Positions 37,111 through 49,745 of a stretch of DNA of 64,000 nt are shown in pieces. The notes under the pieces were generated by a model. The model searched no databases. It was not told the origin of the DNA and saw only the letters and a list, made by a program, of their open reading frames with translations. Position numbers and translations under genes: made by a program. The number at the start of each line of letters is the position of its first letter. Positions within the stretch are counted from its first letter, which is position 1. Source of the stretch: Sclerodactyla briareus (taxonomy: Eukaryota > Echinodermata > Holothuroidea > Dendrochirotida > Sclerodactylidae); NCBI GenBank assembly GCA_026419785.1, contig JAODTK010005923.1, positions 248,001 through 312,000 on the forward strand, written 5' to 3'.

Positions 37111-38404
37111 GTCTGAGCATCTCAAAAGAACCAGCCCTACAAATAATATCATGTACGGTTAAAGTCGATGGGAATATTCACAAATTATCACAGGAATTGG
37201 ATTTCAACAGTGTATCACCCCCCCCCCCTCCCCCCCCCCCCCCTTAAACTCATGCGCCGTAACGTCAAATCTGTCTAGAGCCAATGTGTGAGGAAAGAAA
37301 TCAATTACCCACACGACTGGAAGGAAAAAAAAAAATAGAGAGTTGTGGGTATTCGACCTAGATAGTTGATCGTTGATCACTATCGATACCACTCAAAGCC
37401 ACCCGGAGGCGAAACGCACACAGTTCTCTTAATGCTTCTTGACTCCCCAATCAAAGGTTGAATTGAAATGACCTCTCAACCTCTGGTCTGGATCAGGCCT
37501 CTGACCCATCCACCAGTGTATAATTAAAAACAGCACAACAGAAACCGAACCGAAATATGCAAGCAATACGAAGACAACATAGAATATCAAGAAAACGTCC
37601 GTTACCAGACGTTATAGTTCGGTTTTTGTTTTTTTCAAACCATTAGGTTTCGCCTCAAAAACAAATGCCCTGATGGCAACGTGGTAATGTCACACAATGT
37701 TCTCTAGCGGAGGAAACCAACCACATCTGCATAACGGATTCAACATGCGCAGAGGTTAAAAGCAGCTGACGTCAAACAGCCTCTTTCATCGTAATTTTAT
37801 GCAGTATAGGTGTGCAGGTACTTGTCATCTACTCGATTTTGATGTCAACAGTTTAGAATCTGTTATATACCGTAATCCAGTTATTAGCTGTTGTTGTGGT
37901 ATGTGTGCTATATTAGAGATAATGCCACGTTCTTCTCAAGCAGATCATGACAAGGAGCAGGCGAATCGAAACTAGGAGTTATCATACAGCGTGAGCATTA
38001 CGAGCGCTCGGATGATGGATTGTGAGACGAGCAGCGAGAAGACTGAGTAACTACAGAAACAGCGGAAAAGTAGGAATCAACAGAGGAACAACAAAACGGT
38101 GCATGTGTTACTTAAATCGAGGGCAGCAGGTTACACGTTCGAGGACACTCCCTTCAGACATCACTTAATGTAAGGAGCAACGAAATTGGAACATGGGGAA
38201 CGGTAATTGTCAGTATTATGGTGGATACTACGTTTTCATATTCATTGAGACTTATATATTATTCCACGGGAGCAGCCAATTAGAGGTGTGAAAGGACCAC
38301 ACTTGTCACGACCCAAAGCCATCATGTGGGACTTCTAACAAAAGAAAAAGAGCAGGTAAATAGGCTTCGAAATGCAGTTTAGACAAACAATTGATACAAA
38401 TGTG
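37111..38404. other. Non-coding stretch
   Basis: No gene recognised. Two C-runs at 37217-37242 are split by a T. An A-run lies at 37324-37336. Confidence 0.5.
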
Positions 38405-38439
38405 TAGTTTAGTTTAGTGAATAAGGGTCGGAAGGACAT

Positions 38440-39320
38440 TATCCGCATAAACGACCGAAGCCACTCAACACCCAACGGACAGAAAACATGAACCAAAACT
38501 AGAACAAATAAGGACGCCCGTGATTACTGAAAAAAAAATCATCAATGTTCTTGAACGCATCACACTTCTTAGAGCAAACACATTTTCAGGACAGAAAACA
38601 ATTCCACTCCATTGATCACTCTCTGGCGTATGAAGAAAATTATTTACGAATGTCCATTCTGCAGCGCTGGCCACGAAGCTTGAGACAGTGGCCTCCTATT
38701 TGCAGTAAATTGAAAATCAAAGTAAAGTAGTGGAAGGACAGGCCATCGAGTCCATGGACCAATTTGAAAAACACCTGGATCAAGTCACCCGAATTCGCCT
38801 CAGATCAATGGTAGTTAGACCAGACGCCGTAATCTTTCCTCGTAAGATTAATTTTTCAGACAGTGAATCATCTAGTTGCCTACGCTGAACGTTCTCAATT
38901 ACTGCTTGTCTTTGCAAAGTGGTTCCCACACTTGTACAGAATACTCTAGGCGGGTCTCACAGTTGCCTAAACAGCCTGACAAAAAATACATGATCAAGGA
39001 GGAAACTGAAGGACGTATAATCAAGACCAAGAATCCAATTACCAATTCTAGCAGCTTCGGCACACTGCTGGAAGGTTTCAAAGGAGAATTCAAAACAAAC
39101 CCCAGATCTTTTTCTTGAAATCACCTCTTGAATATTTTGGCTATTCAACTGGAAGGAAGCGTTGCGACGATGTGAAAAAACAATCATGCATAACTTTGCA
39201 CTTGTCGGACATTGAAAAACATTGGCCAATCGGAAGACCATTTGGAAAAGTTATCTCAGATCCCTGTGAACAATTGCAGCACATCATTCGAACCGAACTC
39301 CGCGATAACAACTAGTAATC
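38440..39320 (-). pseudogene. LINE ORF2, reverse-transcriptase thumb and C-terminus
   Basis: Minus-strand frames give QQCAEAARIGNWILGL (near 39010-39060), then RLEYSVQVWEPLCKD (near 38905-38950) and, at the end, CPENVFALRSVM (near 38560-38600). These match the conserved C-terminal half of CR1-type ORF2. At least three frameshifts separate them. Confidence 0.85.
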
Positions 39321-40180
39321 GTCTGAGACTTCGTAACCCTGACTAACAGAACCTCAAGATTTTCAATATACGCCAGAAACTGGAGCGGCCCAAGAACCGA
39401 TCATGGGGAACACCACAGTGACCTTTTGCGAAGAGACGCACCCCCCACCCCCCCCGCCCATAATGGACACTCGTTGTTCCCGATTATGAAAAAGGGGGCC
39501 ACTCACGAATCACTTGAGGACATCCCCTCACTACCAACAGCCTCTCAAACTGAGCAAGGAGACGCTCATGAGGACCTTGTCAAAAGCTTTCTGAAAAGTC
39601 CAGGGGAAATTTATGTCAACAGCATTGCGTTGTCAACAGAACATTGTAACATCTTCCATAAACCAAAAGATTAGTCAAAACGACGATTCTCCTAAACCCA
39701 TGCTGAGAAATCTAATCAAGACTATGCTCATTGAAATAATCAACCATATGATCCCGAAGATGATTCATTCCTTGCAGACAACACTATAAGAATCTGATCT
39801 GGCCTGTAATTACAAGGAAAGAGACCGATTACCTTCTGAAATAGGCGAAACATTTGCCCTCCTCCATTCATCCGGATCAATACCTTCTGTAGATCTTATT
39901 GAAAATTAATTAATAGCTAGTGGAACAGGACCAAATCGTCGGCAAAGGATTTTAGTGAGAAAGGATGAACTCCGTAAGGACCAGGAGCATTATCACTTTT
40001 GAGCCTTTGCAGTTTCTCCTTTACTCTAACCAGACGAACACACCTATTACCAATACTCTGCGGAGAAACCCCGCAACTAGGTACCCAAAATTATCCAAGT
40101 TCTCATGAGTAAAAACAGCGAGAAGATTATTAAGACCCTTAGCCAACTCTCCTGGCTATCGCGGATTGTACTACCCGGAG
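39321..40180 (-). pseudogene. LINE ORF2, reverse-transcriptase fingers and palm, heavily frameshifted
   Basis: Read on the minus strand, pieces include FQKAFDKV near 39580-39600 (the SKAFD finger motif), SVLGPLQFLAYIENLE near 39365-39410 (GSVLGPLLFLxYINDL in intact elements) and LQLFTGI near 39260. No intact ADD catalytic motif is visible between them. The same stretch is present at 56800-57500 in the same orientation. Confidence 0.8.
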
Positions 40181-40500
40181 TTGGAATCTATCAAAGGACA
40201 CAATGCTGTCCTTGACTTTCTGTTCCCTCACATACGAGAAAAAATGCACCGAGGATTGGATTCTCCTTGATATTAGCGGCAATCTGCCTCTCGAAATCAG
40301 TTAGCACAAGAAACTAACCGCTGGACAGGCTTTTGCTGAACTTTTGAATGCTCTAGATCGGACACGGACCCAGAAGAAATATAAAGTCGCCATAATTTTC
40401 GCTTACGTTTGATGGCGAGAAAAACTTCCCTTTTCATCGAAGAAGGCCCTCTTGTTCTTACTTTGCGGACGTTTACCTCCAAGGAACCGTACCAACGTCA
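40181..40500 (-). pseudogene. LINE ORF2 linker between endonuclease and reverse transcriptase
   Basis: The minus-strand frame 40297-40482 reads REVFLAIKRKRKLWRLY, a basic segment typical of this class just before the reverse transcriptase. In another frame it continues as FERQIAANIKENPRCIFSYV (about 40240-40300), another recurrent family motif. Confidence 0.85.
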
Positions 40501-40599
40501 TAACCTCGTTAACCTTTTCAATGAAACCATTCCAAGAGTCAAACAGCATTCGTACTGTCTAACAATTTATGCCAATCATACTTTGTAAAAAAAAACCTG

Positions 40600-41330
40600 G
40601 AAAAATGCCATCCTCATCGGCCTTCGCGAAACCAGGAACAAGGCTTACACTCTGGGGATATTGACAGAACAAGACACAGTGAAAGCTAAACTATCGTGAT
40701 CACTTGCAGCGAGCTTACCCAAGATCTCTACATACTACAGACTTCGGATCACTGCTCAAAACTAAATCCAAAATATTATCCTTCTGGTTAGGAAAATGTA
40801 CATGCTGAAAAGGAACATCCTTGCGTGACAGAGAAAAAAGCCCCAGGATCCATGAATGCCATAGTACCATTAGACCAGAAATATCGGATAATTGAAAATA
40901 ACCCAGTAATAATTGCTCTATTCCCAGAAGAAACTTCGAAAAGCATGCGGACAAGAAAAGAAAAGAGTTGTTGTCTCCAGAGCTATTTGGAGAACGGTAC
41001 ACAACGCCAAAACTAATAAAGAAACTGGGATACCAGATTGAGAGTTAGACGGAAATTTCACACCCAAACCGAGTTGACAAAAATTACACCAATATCGGCC
41101 TTCTAAAAACTATTCAATGTCAGACCTCACATACACAAAACTCCACCACCAATGCCACGTATCGCGTATCTATCTATCTTGCCTATTAACACAACAAAAC
41201 CGGGGAAGGTCGAACTTCGGCTGTGGAAATATCAATGTTCAACCCCGACTCTGTAAACCAATGGACGTCAGGCTTGGTCCTGAGACTCTAAATCTCAACT
41301 CATAAAAAACTTGTTCCTTGATATTTGAAC
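40600..41330 (-). pseudogene. LINE ORF2, AP-like endonuclease domain
   Basis: The minus-strand frame 40715-41002 carries YRSPNSSGDNN at its start (the YRPPN motif of LINE endonucleases) and NILDLVLSSDPKSV near its end, close to the SDH motif (SSDH is encoded just downstream in another frame, near 40740-40750). This domain would nick the target DNA to prime reverse transcription. The central GDFN motif has decayed. Confidence 0.85.
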
Positions 41331-41449
41331 ATTAGCACAGAAAAAACACAGCTGGCTAACATATCTATCGCTACTGGGACCTGCCAGCAGAACCTCCCCA
41401 CTGCGATTGCCTTACTATTTACAACACTGCCAGAAGCCTACGGACACTG

Positions 41450-42370
41450 AAACCCTCGCCCCCAAATTTAGTCAACCAAACCGTCCACGCAGAAATTGAC
41501 CACAAATTGCCTAACAGTGAAGCAAGCCCCCCGCACCATTAAGGGGAACCAATCCTTAGCGAAAAGATCCTTCCTTCACCAGAAACACGAAACATCCACA
41601 AAACTGAACGCCCACCCCAGCACACTCTAAATTTAACCAACTATTGAGACCCGCTATCGTCCGACCAGCAACGCGCCCGTCAAACCTAGGTGAGAATGCC
41701 ACAAATCGCGACTTCGACCTAGTGGACTTCAGCTGCACAACAGTTCAGGGAATCGGGATTTAGGATGTCTGCCTGTCACCCCGGAGATTATTAGTGCCTA
41801 TTCGACAACCACCACCTCCTCATCCCCACGATCCCTGTTTACCCTCTCACTATATACCTCCACCATAGCTCCCGGAAGACAAACGCGCCGGACGCTTCAG
41901 CTTATCACGCGACTAAAGTCCCTGTCAACATACAATCGAATCCCCCACCAGCAAACATTCCCTGTTACTTATACCTCCCCCAAAGGTCCACCTTACATCC
42001 ACAAGCGACTGGAACCACCGGCTCTGACGTCGCCCCTCCTCTGTACTCTACCAGCCCAAATCAATCAAACTGACCCCCTGCACGCTTCTCAACTGCAGCT
42101 CACTGAAACTATTCCTATGTCAAGGGCAGCGATCAACCACTACTTAAGGTGTATCGGGCAGCAGAACCCCTCCTAACCTCAACTCTACCCACTGACACTC
42201 ACGTGGCCCAAGCCTCGCTTCAAGCTCGCTAGTCTATGACACGTCTTACATCTATAAAATATGCCCTCCGCCTTAATGTCCTCAAAGCCTCACCGCTAAA
42301 AACTTCAGCCCCGACTTCGATACTCAATCCACATATCACAACCCGGACAGGCTAGCGCCTATCCTTCCCT
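41450..42370 (-). pseudogene. LINE ORF1 with esterase-like (SGNH) domain
   Basis: Minus-strand pieces in order: a cysteine pair with CKTC (near 42255, zinc-knuckle-like), NRECLLVGDSIV (near 41950-41985, with the GDS block), VVVVEIGTNNL-like sequence near 41790-41820 (the GTN block; a frameshift falls inside), the open frame 41556-41738 with KSTRSKSRFVAFSPRFDGR and GLNSWLNLECAGVGVQF, and a DWFPLN piece matching the DxxHLN block (41545-41560). GDS, GTN and DxxHLN are hallmarks of the SGNH-hydrolase fold in CR1-type ORF1 proteins. Stops and frameshifts make it a pseudogene. Confidence 0.75.
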
Positions 42371-43130
42371 CCATACAGCAAATAAATAGAAGACAAAAAG
42401 TACAGAAAAATGAAAAATAAGTAGGGGGCTACCAGTGAAAAAATACTGAGCAGAAGAAAAAAACAAAAAAGTAAAAAGGAAAAACACTCACAAACACTAG
42501 TTTAACTCACGTTATATTTCGACCACGGTCACTTACTAATAAGAATACAATTAATAGGTTAAAATGATACGAGAAAACTTAAATAGGCCTACACTATAAA
42601 CCCGAAAACAGATAGAAAATACAACACACTCAGTAGCAAGCGCACTAAATCACTGACGGAGAAGAAAAAAATCATACTGCGCCAAAGAATGCCAAGGCTA
42701 CCGACCACACGGCCACGGAGCAGAACAAAAGCAGAGCCAAAACTGGCCAATAGGCTTACGCAAATACAATGCACACTCAACTCCACCAAAGCGGACATAC
42801 ACACCAAGGGAATTGCATACGCTTGACAAGCTACTTACACACAGGTACGGAAAGCAGAAAATCTAGGCCTAGCTAGGAAGGGGAACGAGTGGCCTAGAGC
42901 CAAAAATAGACCCAAACCAGAACAACTCACGCTGAAGAGACACAAAACAGCTCAAACACATAAATACGAACACACAACACTACCCACGAGAGCAAATAGG
43001 AATAATGGCGAAAATGTGAGAGCAAAATACTATGAAAACGGAGAGAATAGTTCGACGACGTCTTGACGTTGGTGTTGGCCAGCTATTTCTCTCCAAGTGG
43101 TGTGGCCAGGTTATTCTCTCCAGGTGACGA
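42371..43130 (-). other. Presumed LINE 5' region
   Basis: No coding sequence seen. On the plus strand it is A-rich. At the outer edge (about 43070-43128) two copies of a ~27-base segment (GTTGGCCAGCTATTTCTCTCC and GTGTGGCCAGGTTATTCTCTC) lie in tandem. Assignment to the LINE rests only on position upstream of ORF1. Confidence 0.4.
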
Positions 43131-44445
43131 CTCTTCGAGGACCTGAGTTGTTAATTAGCTCTGCCCTTTAACACTTTGATTGTCGCTGATTGATGTAAAC
43201 TGAAATGTTCATTCAGTACTTGGGGCGTTTATCATATAGACTTGTGAGGGGAGGGGTATTATCATATACAATTTTTGGGGGAGGGAGGCGGGTAACGGTA
43301 ACGTAGTATGCGTTCATTAGCGAGAATTTACCTTTTGTAACGATATTTACGGTCATTGAAATAATAGTAACTTATTGGCAGTAAAATGCAGAACAGTGGA
43401 GAAACATAGCACATGCTTAAAAGTTGGTAAAGATTTTGCTAAATTATGGCAATTACATGACAATTTCTTCTAATTTCTGCCGAAACATTCAGCAATTCAG
43501 TTACCCAACATTTCAGCATGTTGTATGGTTTCCAAACACTGGGAATTTTGTACAGATGTTCTTAGAGAGTAAGATGTCTATTATTTTACGTTATTTTTCT
43601 TATAATCTACAGGTTGATCGTTAATATAATAAAACCAAAATGAGTGTTATGGTAAAGAACTTTAAAAGAGCACTTGTTGTTAGGCTCTCTGGAGCCGGAT
43701 GCATTTGAGCGAGAAAGTTACTAACGTCCCATGAATTACAATAGACATTCATGATTTGCTATAAGAAGAAAAGAACCGCACCTATATACTATTGTTGCTA
43801 GATATGAAGGACGTTCTACGACATATTCTCCGACTCGAAAAACAAAAAACAGAAAAAACAGTAGAAAAGTACGGAGCTTGTTCATTCATTGGTGGCAGTT
43901 GGAACGCACCTCCATCAGGGAGCGTGCTTGTGGCGCCAAAATTATTAGTAGTGATGGTCACAGATGTTATTCTGTAAGGACAAAGCATCGTCTTTTTATT
44001 ATATGACGATGGATGTATGGAAACATAACTATTTTGTGCAAGTTTCAAAGTAAAGTCACCCAGGTACAGTTTTTATGTCATGTTCGCAATACTTGTTTGT
44101 CGACCAATACTATCATAGACATATCTAAATAGGTCGCGCACTGCATCCTGGGAAGAATGTGTTATTGCCGCGGAAAAGTTCAATGTAAAATTTGTACGGG
44201 GAAAATATGTTATGACTTGCCTTTACTGAACATCGGTTATCGCATAAGTTGACATAGTGTTAAGACATTATCGAGATCTTGCTCTCTGTGAATTTCCAAC
44301 TTACCATATGATTCCAGCACAGAAAATATTCGATGAATTGGAGTGCCTTACTGAGTCAATGGGCTGTTTGGCTTCATCGGTGGCCACTCTATTGTTTGAG
44401 TACACCAACCTAGTTGCGTGAACAGTCATAAAATCGATTTGATAT
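43131..44445. other. Non-coding stretch between two LINE copies
   Basis: Nothing recognised. A frame at 43792-43977 (61 codons) overlaps a minus-strand frame of 88 codons, and neither shows family features. Confidence 0.45.
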
Positions 44446-45245
44446 CATAGTGCGTGCACCAACTTTCCAATGGATTTGCCTGGAAAACGCTCTCATGTAT
44501 TTGCGATTGGTCTATTTTCGTATTCACTTCCGAAAAGCTTTTGGCAATGTTCTTCATGAGCCTCTCTTGCTTAAAAAAACGACACGTTTTGGCATTGAGG
44601 GGAATGTCCTTGAGTGGATTCGTAAGTGGCATCTGAAATAGGGAACAACGGGGTTGTCGATCAATGGGTCGTTTCGTCTTCTTGGCAAAATTCCTTTGTG
44701 GTTATTCCCCAAGATCGGTTCGTGGGTCTTTGCTCCTTCTGGCGTATATTGACGATCTCGAAAGACTTTCGTAGACGTAGCCCAGAGTTAACAGTTTGCG
44801 ATCGTACCTAGTGTCTAATCGGGAGGTTGCTTGGAACGATGATGTTGCAGTTGTCCAAAGGGATCTTGATATAATCTCCAAATGGTCTTTCGATTGGCAA
44901 ATTTTATCAATGCGGGTACTTGCGAATTTAGTGTGCTCATGGTTTGGTTTCCACAATCGAAAGGTCGCAAAGCTTCTTCCAATTTAAATGGGCAAGTAAT
45001 TCATTAGGTGAATTCAGCCAGGATCTCTGTGTTCATTTTATTCTTCTTCGAAACCATCTAAGCAGTGTGCCGAAGCTGCGAGGAAAGGTAACTGGATTCT
45101 GGCTTGATTAGACGTCACTTCAGCATTGTGGACGATCCTTAGGCATCTGTGTTTGTTCTTCTCTTTGGGATGTTGTTGCGGCAGGTCTCTCATGAGGATT
45201 TTTGTCCTTCCTAACCTCTTTCCACTAAACTGAAACAACTACGTT
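44446..45245 (+). mobile_element. Internally deleted CR1-like LINE copy, plus strand
   Basis: This is the same family as the 38.4-43.1 kb element but in opposite orientation. Pieces are RKAFGNVLHEPLLLKK and FGIEGNVLEWIRKW (44519-44635, fingers), SVRGSLLLLAYIDDLE (44714-44765, palm), VVQRDLDIISKWSFDWQ (44850-44905) and KQCAEAARKGNWIL (45058-45100, thumb). After the CAEAAR piece the sequence jumps to the 3' region (GGGATGTTGTTGCGGC to ACTAAACTGAAAC, 45167-45237), so most of the thumb is deleted. The ADD catalytic motif is not visible. Confidence 0.85.
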
Positions 45246-45727
45246 TTTTTTTTCCCGCAGTACAGACTGCTATACAGTAGCTTCTGTGGCAGGCTGTAGT
45301 TGGGAAGGTAACGGAGTGTGATTACAGGGCTGACGCCTTAATTCTAAGCTTTCAATAGTGATTCAAGTGTTCTCTTACTATTTCAAAAGCAATAGCAATG
45401 ATATAATGTGAGCATATTGTTGATAGTAACCACAGTACACTTATAAACTGGATGGAATTGCTTTATTTTGTTCATATCAGGAGTTATCAATAAATACTGT
45501 TACAATTCGATGTTAAACTGCCGCATGTGGGTACATGTCTCTGGTGGGACACACTCAATATTGCGACAGTTCATTATTCCGGAGATTGCAGCTTTAGTAA
45601 ATCAGAAAGAAAACAATAACAAACGTTTACAATATACAAGGCATCTTGTTCAAGGGGCGTCTTTGAAGCAATGTTTGCTTTATCACTTCTGTGTTTTTCT
45701 ATACCATGGCTCTCCATTAGAAGGAAG
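45246..45727. other. Non-coding stretch
   Basis: No feature recognised. The 116-codon frame at 45468-45818 runs into the following tandem array and has no recognised domain. Confidence 0.4.
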
Positions 45728-46145
45728 TCATCATACAGACACATCATTTATACGTTTTAGTTTTAGTGCTATCGTCGTTAGGTGTAATTGTTACATGATT
45801 TGGGGATATCCTGTGTAGGCCTTCGTGATCAATCATACAGACAACATCTTTTATACGTTCGTTGTTTAGTGCATCGTCATTAGGTGTACTTTGTACTGAT
45901 GTGGGGATATCTGTGTAGGTCCCTTCGTGATCAATCATACAGACCATCATTTATATACGTTAGTGGTTAGTTGCTATCTTCATTAGTGTGTAATTGTTAC
46001 TATGTGGGGGTATCTGTGTAGGCCTTGGCCTCCTTAATCAATCATACAGACACGTCATTTTATACGTTAGTGGTCATTCTATCGTCCATTAGGTGTACTT
46101 TGTTACATTATGTGTGGATATCTCTGTGTAGGTCTTCGTGATTAT
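45728..46145 (+). repeat. Tandem array of four ~102-bp units
   Basis: Units start at CATACAGACA near 45733, 45833, 45937 and 46043. They share TTTATACGTT-GT, TAGTGCTATCGTC, TTAGGTGTA-TTGTTAC and GGGGATATCTGTGTAGG, and end in CCTTCGTGATCAAT. Differences are mainly one-base indels. A stray AATCATACAGAT at 46389 may be a remnant. No coding capacity. Confidence 0.85.
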
Positions 46146-48824
46146 AGTATCTCTCACTGTTTTTTTTTTTTGTTTTGTAGGACATGGGGATATACTCGTT
46201 ATTTCTAAATACCTACTACTAACTTATAAAGGGTGATACTCATGTAAATATCTCGAAACTCGTGTAATTCATGCCCGACTATTAGTTCTAATAATGTTGG
46301 AGGGTGGTGGGTTGATTTCCACCTTCCAACGCACTATTTGAACGCATTTCCTGGTTAAGTTTCAAGTAATGGTACATCTCTAGTTGAATAAATCATACAG
46401 ATGTCGTAATGGTGTTCATTCTGAACATAGCCATGATTTGCAATCTTGGCGATCGTTTTTATCATAATCTGTAAAGAGTTTTTTTTTTTTTTTTGATATC
46501 AATGCATGGATCAATGTCTCAACGATAGGTAAATTCAGATGTCTACACTCAATGATTTTTCATTTGTCATCTTCTTCTCACCATATTACTTCACGTCTTC
46601 AGGCTAACGTCCCGCCATTGTAACCTTTTTTGTTCACTTCAGTTGGTAATGGAATAGCAACAATCTTGTTCATCATGACAAATGTTTCTCTCGAGGATCA
46701 CATTGTTTCATTCTGTGATGAGACGTCTGCGTGTAAATATTACCGTGGACGACACGTATTATGCGAGATATTCCTGTAAAATGATCAATATGCTCTCATC
46801 TGCGGGACCACGGCTAATATCGCGGGTCTGCGTGGCAGGAGAATTTACGCCTGTTCAGTAAAGTTTCTAATAATCCGTCATTAGATTATGCTAGCCTTAT
46901 GCAACGATTTTTGTTTCAACCACAATTCTCAAAATACGAGGTTCACTATAAGCCCATCATATAGTATTTAGTTGCTCTAAGAAGACATCATAGGATGTGA
47001 TGTTCGTTGTCTCGAGAGCTGCCAATAATGTCGGATGTGCTCCGGCCCCGAAGGGTCGCTATAATAGTCAAATTTAGTGCATATCCTCGGGCCAGCATAA
47101 TACTCCATTATTCAATTCCCAAAACCATTGCGAATTGATTCAAACGCACAATTATACATGCAGTGTAAAAGTTATTTAGGGGACACACTATTCTCGATGC
47201 ATAATAACGGTGATTGGTTGTCCTCTGCATTAAATTGAAAGTGGGACGTTTCAATTGATGTAAACCAGCTTAGCAGGACTACTTACTACTATGAACGAAA
47301 TAACAAACCGGTCGCTGCCTATATAGCGCAATCGGCTATATAGTGAACAATGAGCCTTGCTCTTTCTGAATACAATAAACGAATCGATTATTTTATGTCG
47401 TGTAAACAGACTTCCTACTAGACCTATGTATGCTTCTTTAATTCAAGTATCTTCCTCTACTTACTAAAATATTATACTTTAATTGTTTAATTATTACACC
47501 GAATATCATGATACGTAAATAATGTGTACTTTGCTGAGGGGTGACGTCTAATTCATTTCAATGCGACGTGAGACGGAATCGATTCTTTGCAATGTAATTT
47601 AAACTCGAATGTTACTCCTAACACGCGAGGAATACAAAACTAAGTGCAGACCGTACACGTGACTGCAGAACTGACTGAGTGTTAAAGGTTAATATCCTAA
47701 CCACCCCTGTGTTTGAGCGACTATCACTGGAAGATTCGTAGATTTCTCCGATTAACATCACCTTGTTGAAGGTGCGCATTATTCAACAAATCAAAAACTA
47801 TCGTAAACTATTAATCGTGCGCAGGCGTTCTGCCTAATTTATATACATCTCCCAATTAAACACGCCTGAACATTCCCGTGGAAACCTCTGATTATGGGAA
47901 TGCCACATACTCTATACACATCACATCACATTCTGGAATTTGATAGTGCTACGTGGTTTCCTTTACGCTTTCGAGTATTTGGTGATCGCACTGTAAACCC
48001 CCAAATGATATTATTTACCAGACGTTGCGTACAATTATATTATTTGAATATACTGATTCTTCAAAATTCCTATATTCTGATATATCATTGAATGAATATT
48101 AACATTGAAATTTGTACTAAAAACCAACGAAGGGATTGATTGAAAAAAGACCTCTTCCTCCCCAATGTTCGTCTCATTCGTCTGCCCCTGTGAATATGTA
48201 GCAAGCGAGCAGACTGCACACGATTTCATGTTGACCGTGGTGGAATGTCACCCGTTAGAGTGGTCAGTCTGCATTAATTCACGGAAACATTGGACAAATC
48301 GTCTGGTTCCGATGTTTCACATCTAGCAGCCACAGTAACTGATTACAGAACTCTTTTCGATACTGGATCAAAGCAGAAAATGCATTTTGAAACTTTGCTT
48401 GCCTCAATCGAGTACAGAGGACTACCTGAGTACATCCACAACAGCATAGGTATTTACAAACCGCCCGTGTGTTGAGCTAAGGTAAATCTTCACCTGACTC
48501 ATTAGTGGTACATACGGGCCGGGCTTAAGAGCGAGGAATTTTAATTGAGGGGTGTAAAAGTATGATTTGCCGACTATGTACCGTAAATCCTGACTGGGGG
48601 GTATTGTGGAGGGTCTAGGGGAATGGGTGTCCCCTCCCCTTCGAAAATTCTCTGAAATTCCCTTGAGATGCAATCTATTGCTATCTGAAGCGAAATTTGG
48701 CTATAGTAGAATTCCCTTATTCGTTGTTTTTTTTGTCTCTTCTATACAGTCCGGACATAAGTGGGCCCGTTTGACAACGGGAAGAAACATTGCATACCGG
48801 TACCCGTTTAATTGGGAAGACGTT
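46146..48824. other. Mostly featureless non-coding stretch
   Basis: Nothing recognised except T-runs (46161-46172 and about 46479-46494). One frame at 48290-48475 is listed separately as a weak exon candidate. Confidence 0.5.
48281..48430 (+). CDS. Weak candidate for a coding exon, unknown product
   Basis: A plus-strand open stretch reading SDVSHLAATVTDYRTLFDTG and FETLLASIEYRGLPEYIHN has a plausible amino-acid mix for a globular protein. A GTATTT donor-like site follows at about 48450 and an AG lies upstream near 48266. There is no ATG start, no partner exon and no recognised domain. A chance open frame is the more likely explanation. Confidence 0.12.
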
Positions 48825-49745
48825 TAGTTAGTTTAGGAAAAAAACGAGTCCGGAAAGGACAAAATCCTCATGATAACCCGAAGCCACAACATCCCAAGAG
48901 AAGAAACAACCCAGATGCTCAAGGAATGCCCATGCACAATTCTGGAAAAATAAAACAAGATCTGTTCTTGAATGCATTCCCACTCTTAGACAGAACAATA
49001 TCTCCAGGAAGGCTATTCCATCTCATTAAAAACTCTCTGGGAGAAGACATATTTCCGATGTCCAATCTACAAGCGTTTCATGACGCTTGGGGCTATTGGT
49101 GGTAACTTTGGAAATCTAAAAGAATATGGAAAGGAAAGGCCCTGAAGCCATGAATAATTTTGAAAACCCGATCAAATCATCGAAGTTAGACCCCACGCCT
49201 GCACAACCCTCTTCGCAGGGTAAATCTCTAAGAGATTGAATTAATCCACCGTATCCCGTCCGCGGAACGTTTTCAATTACCGGTAATGCTTGTCTTTCGA
49301 GAAACTATTGGATTCCATACTTGGACAGAATACTCATGTGAGGTCTCACAGCTGCTTCACAACCTGACAACAATAATTCTCATCAAGATACTGAAGTGCG
49401 TCCAATGAATCCAAGAATTCCAGGACCGTTCCTGCAACTTCACACACTGCTTAGAAGTTTCAAAGAAGAATAGACATGAACACCGATATCCTTTCTATTC
49501 ACCTGATGAATATTTTGCCCATTTCACTATGAATAAGCGTTGCGATTGTGGAGACTAACATGCATGACTTTATTATCGCATTGAAAACATTTGCCAATCG
49601 TAAGATCACATTGGGAGATTATATCAATGATCCCTTTGGACAATGCAACATCATCGTTCGAAGAACCTCCCGATACAACTTGATATCGACTGCAACTTAT
49701 TTACTCTGTAATACAACCTTAGGAATTTTTTACGGGGTGTCGTTC
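48825..49745 (-). mobile_element. CR1-like LINE, 3' part (left piece of a split copy)
   Basis: Aligns by eye to 38405-39310 of the near-complete copy in the same orientation: the 3' motif (complement of CTAAACTAAC, near 48825), the 3' region with CATCCCAAGAGAAGAAACAA, then the C-terminal half of ORF2 as many small broken pieces. The copy breaks off near 49745. The rest of the reverse transcriptase resumes at about 56800. Everything between is inserted or duplicated sequence. Confidence 0.75.

Larger units (their letters stand above)
38405..43130 (-). mobile_element. Near-complete, decayed CR1-like LINE
   Basis: On the minus strand the order is: 5' region (about 43130-42370), ORF1 with an esterase-like domain, ORF2 with endonuclease, linker and reverse transcriptase, then a 3' region ending near 38405 in ACTAAACTAAAC. 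The total of about 4.7 kb fits a full-length member of this class. Every domain is interrupted by frameshifts, so it is inactive. At least three other partial copies of the same family are in the window (44.4, 48.8-57.5 and 53 kb). The 3' motif ACTAAACTAAAC recurs in those copies with small changes. Confidence 0.85.
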
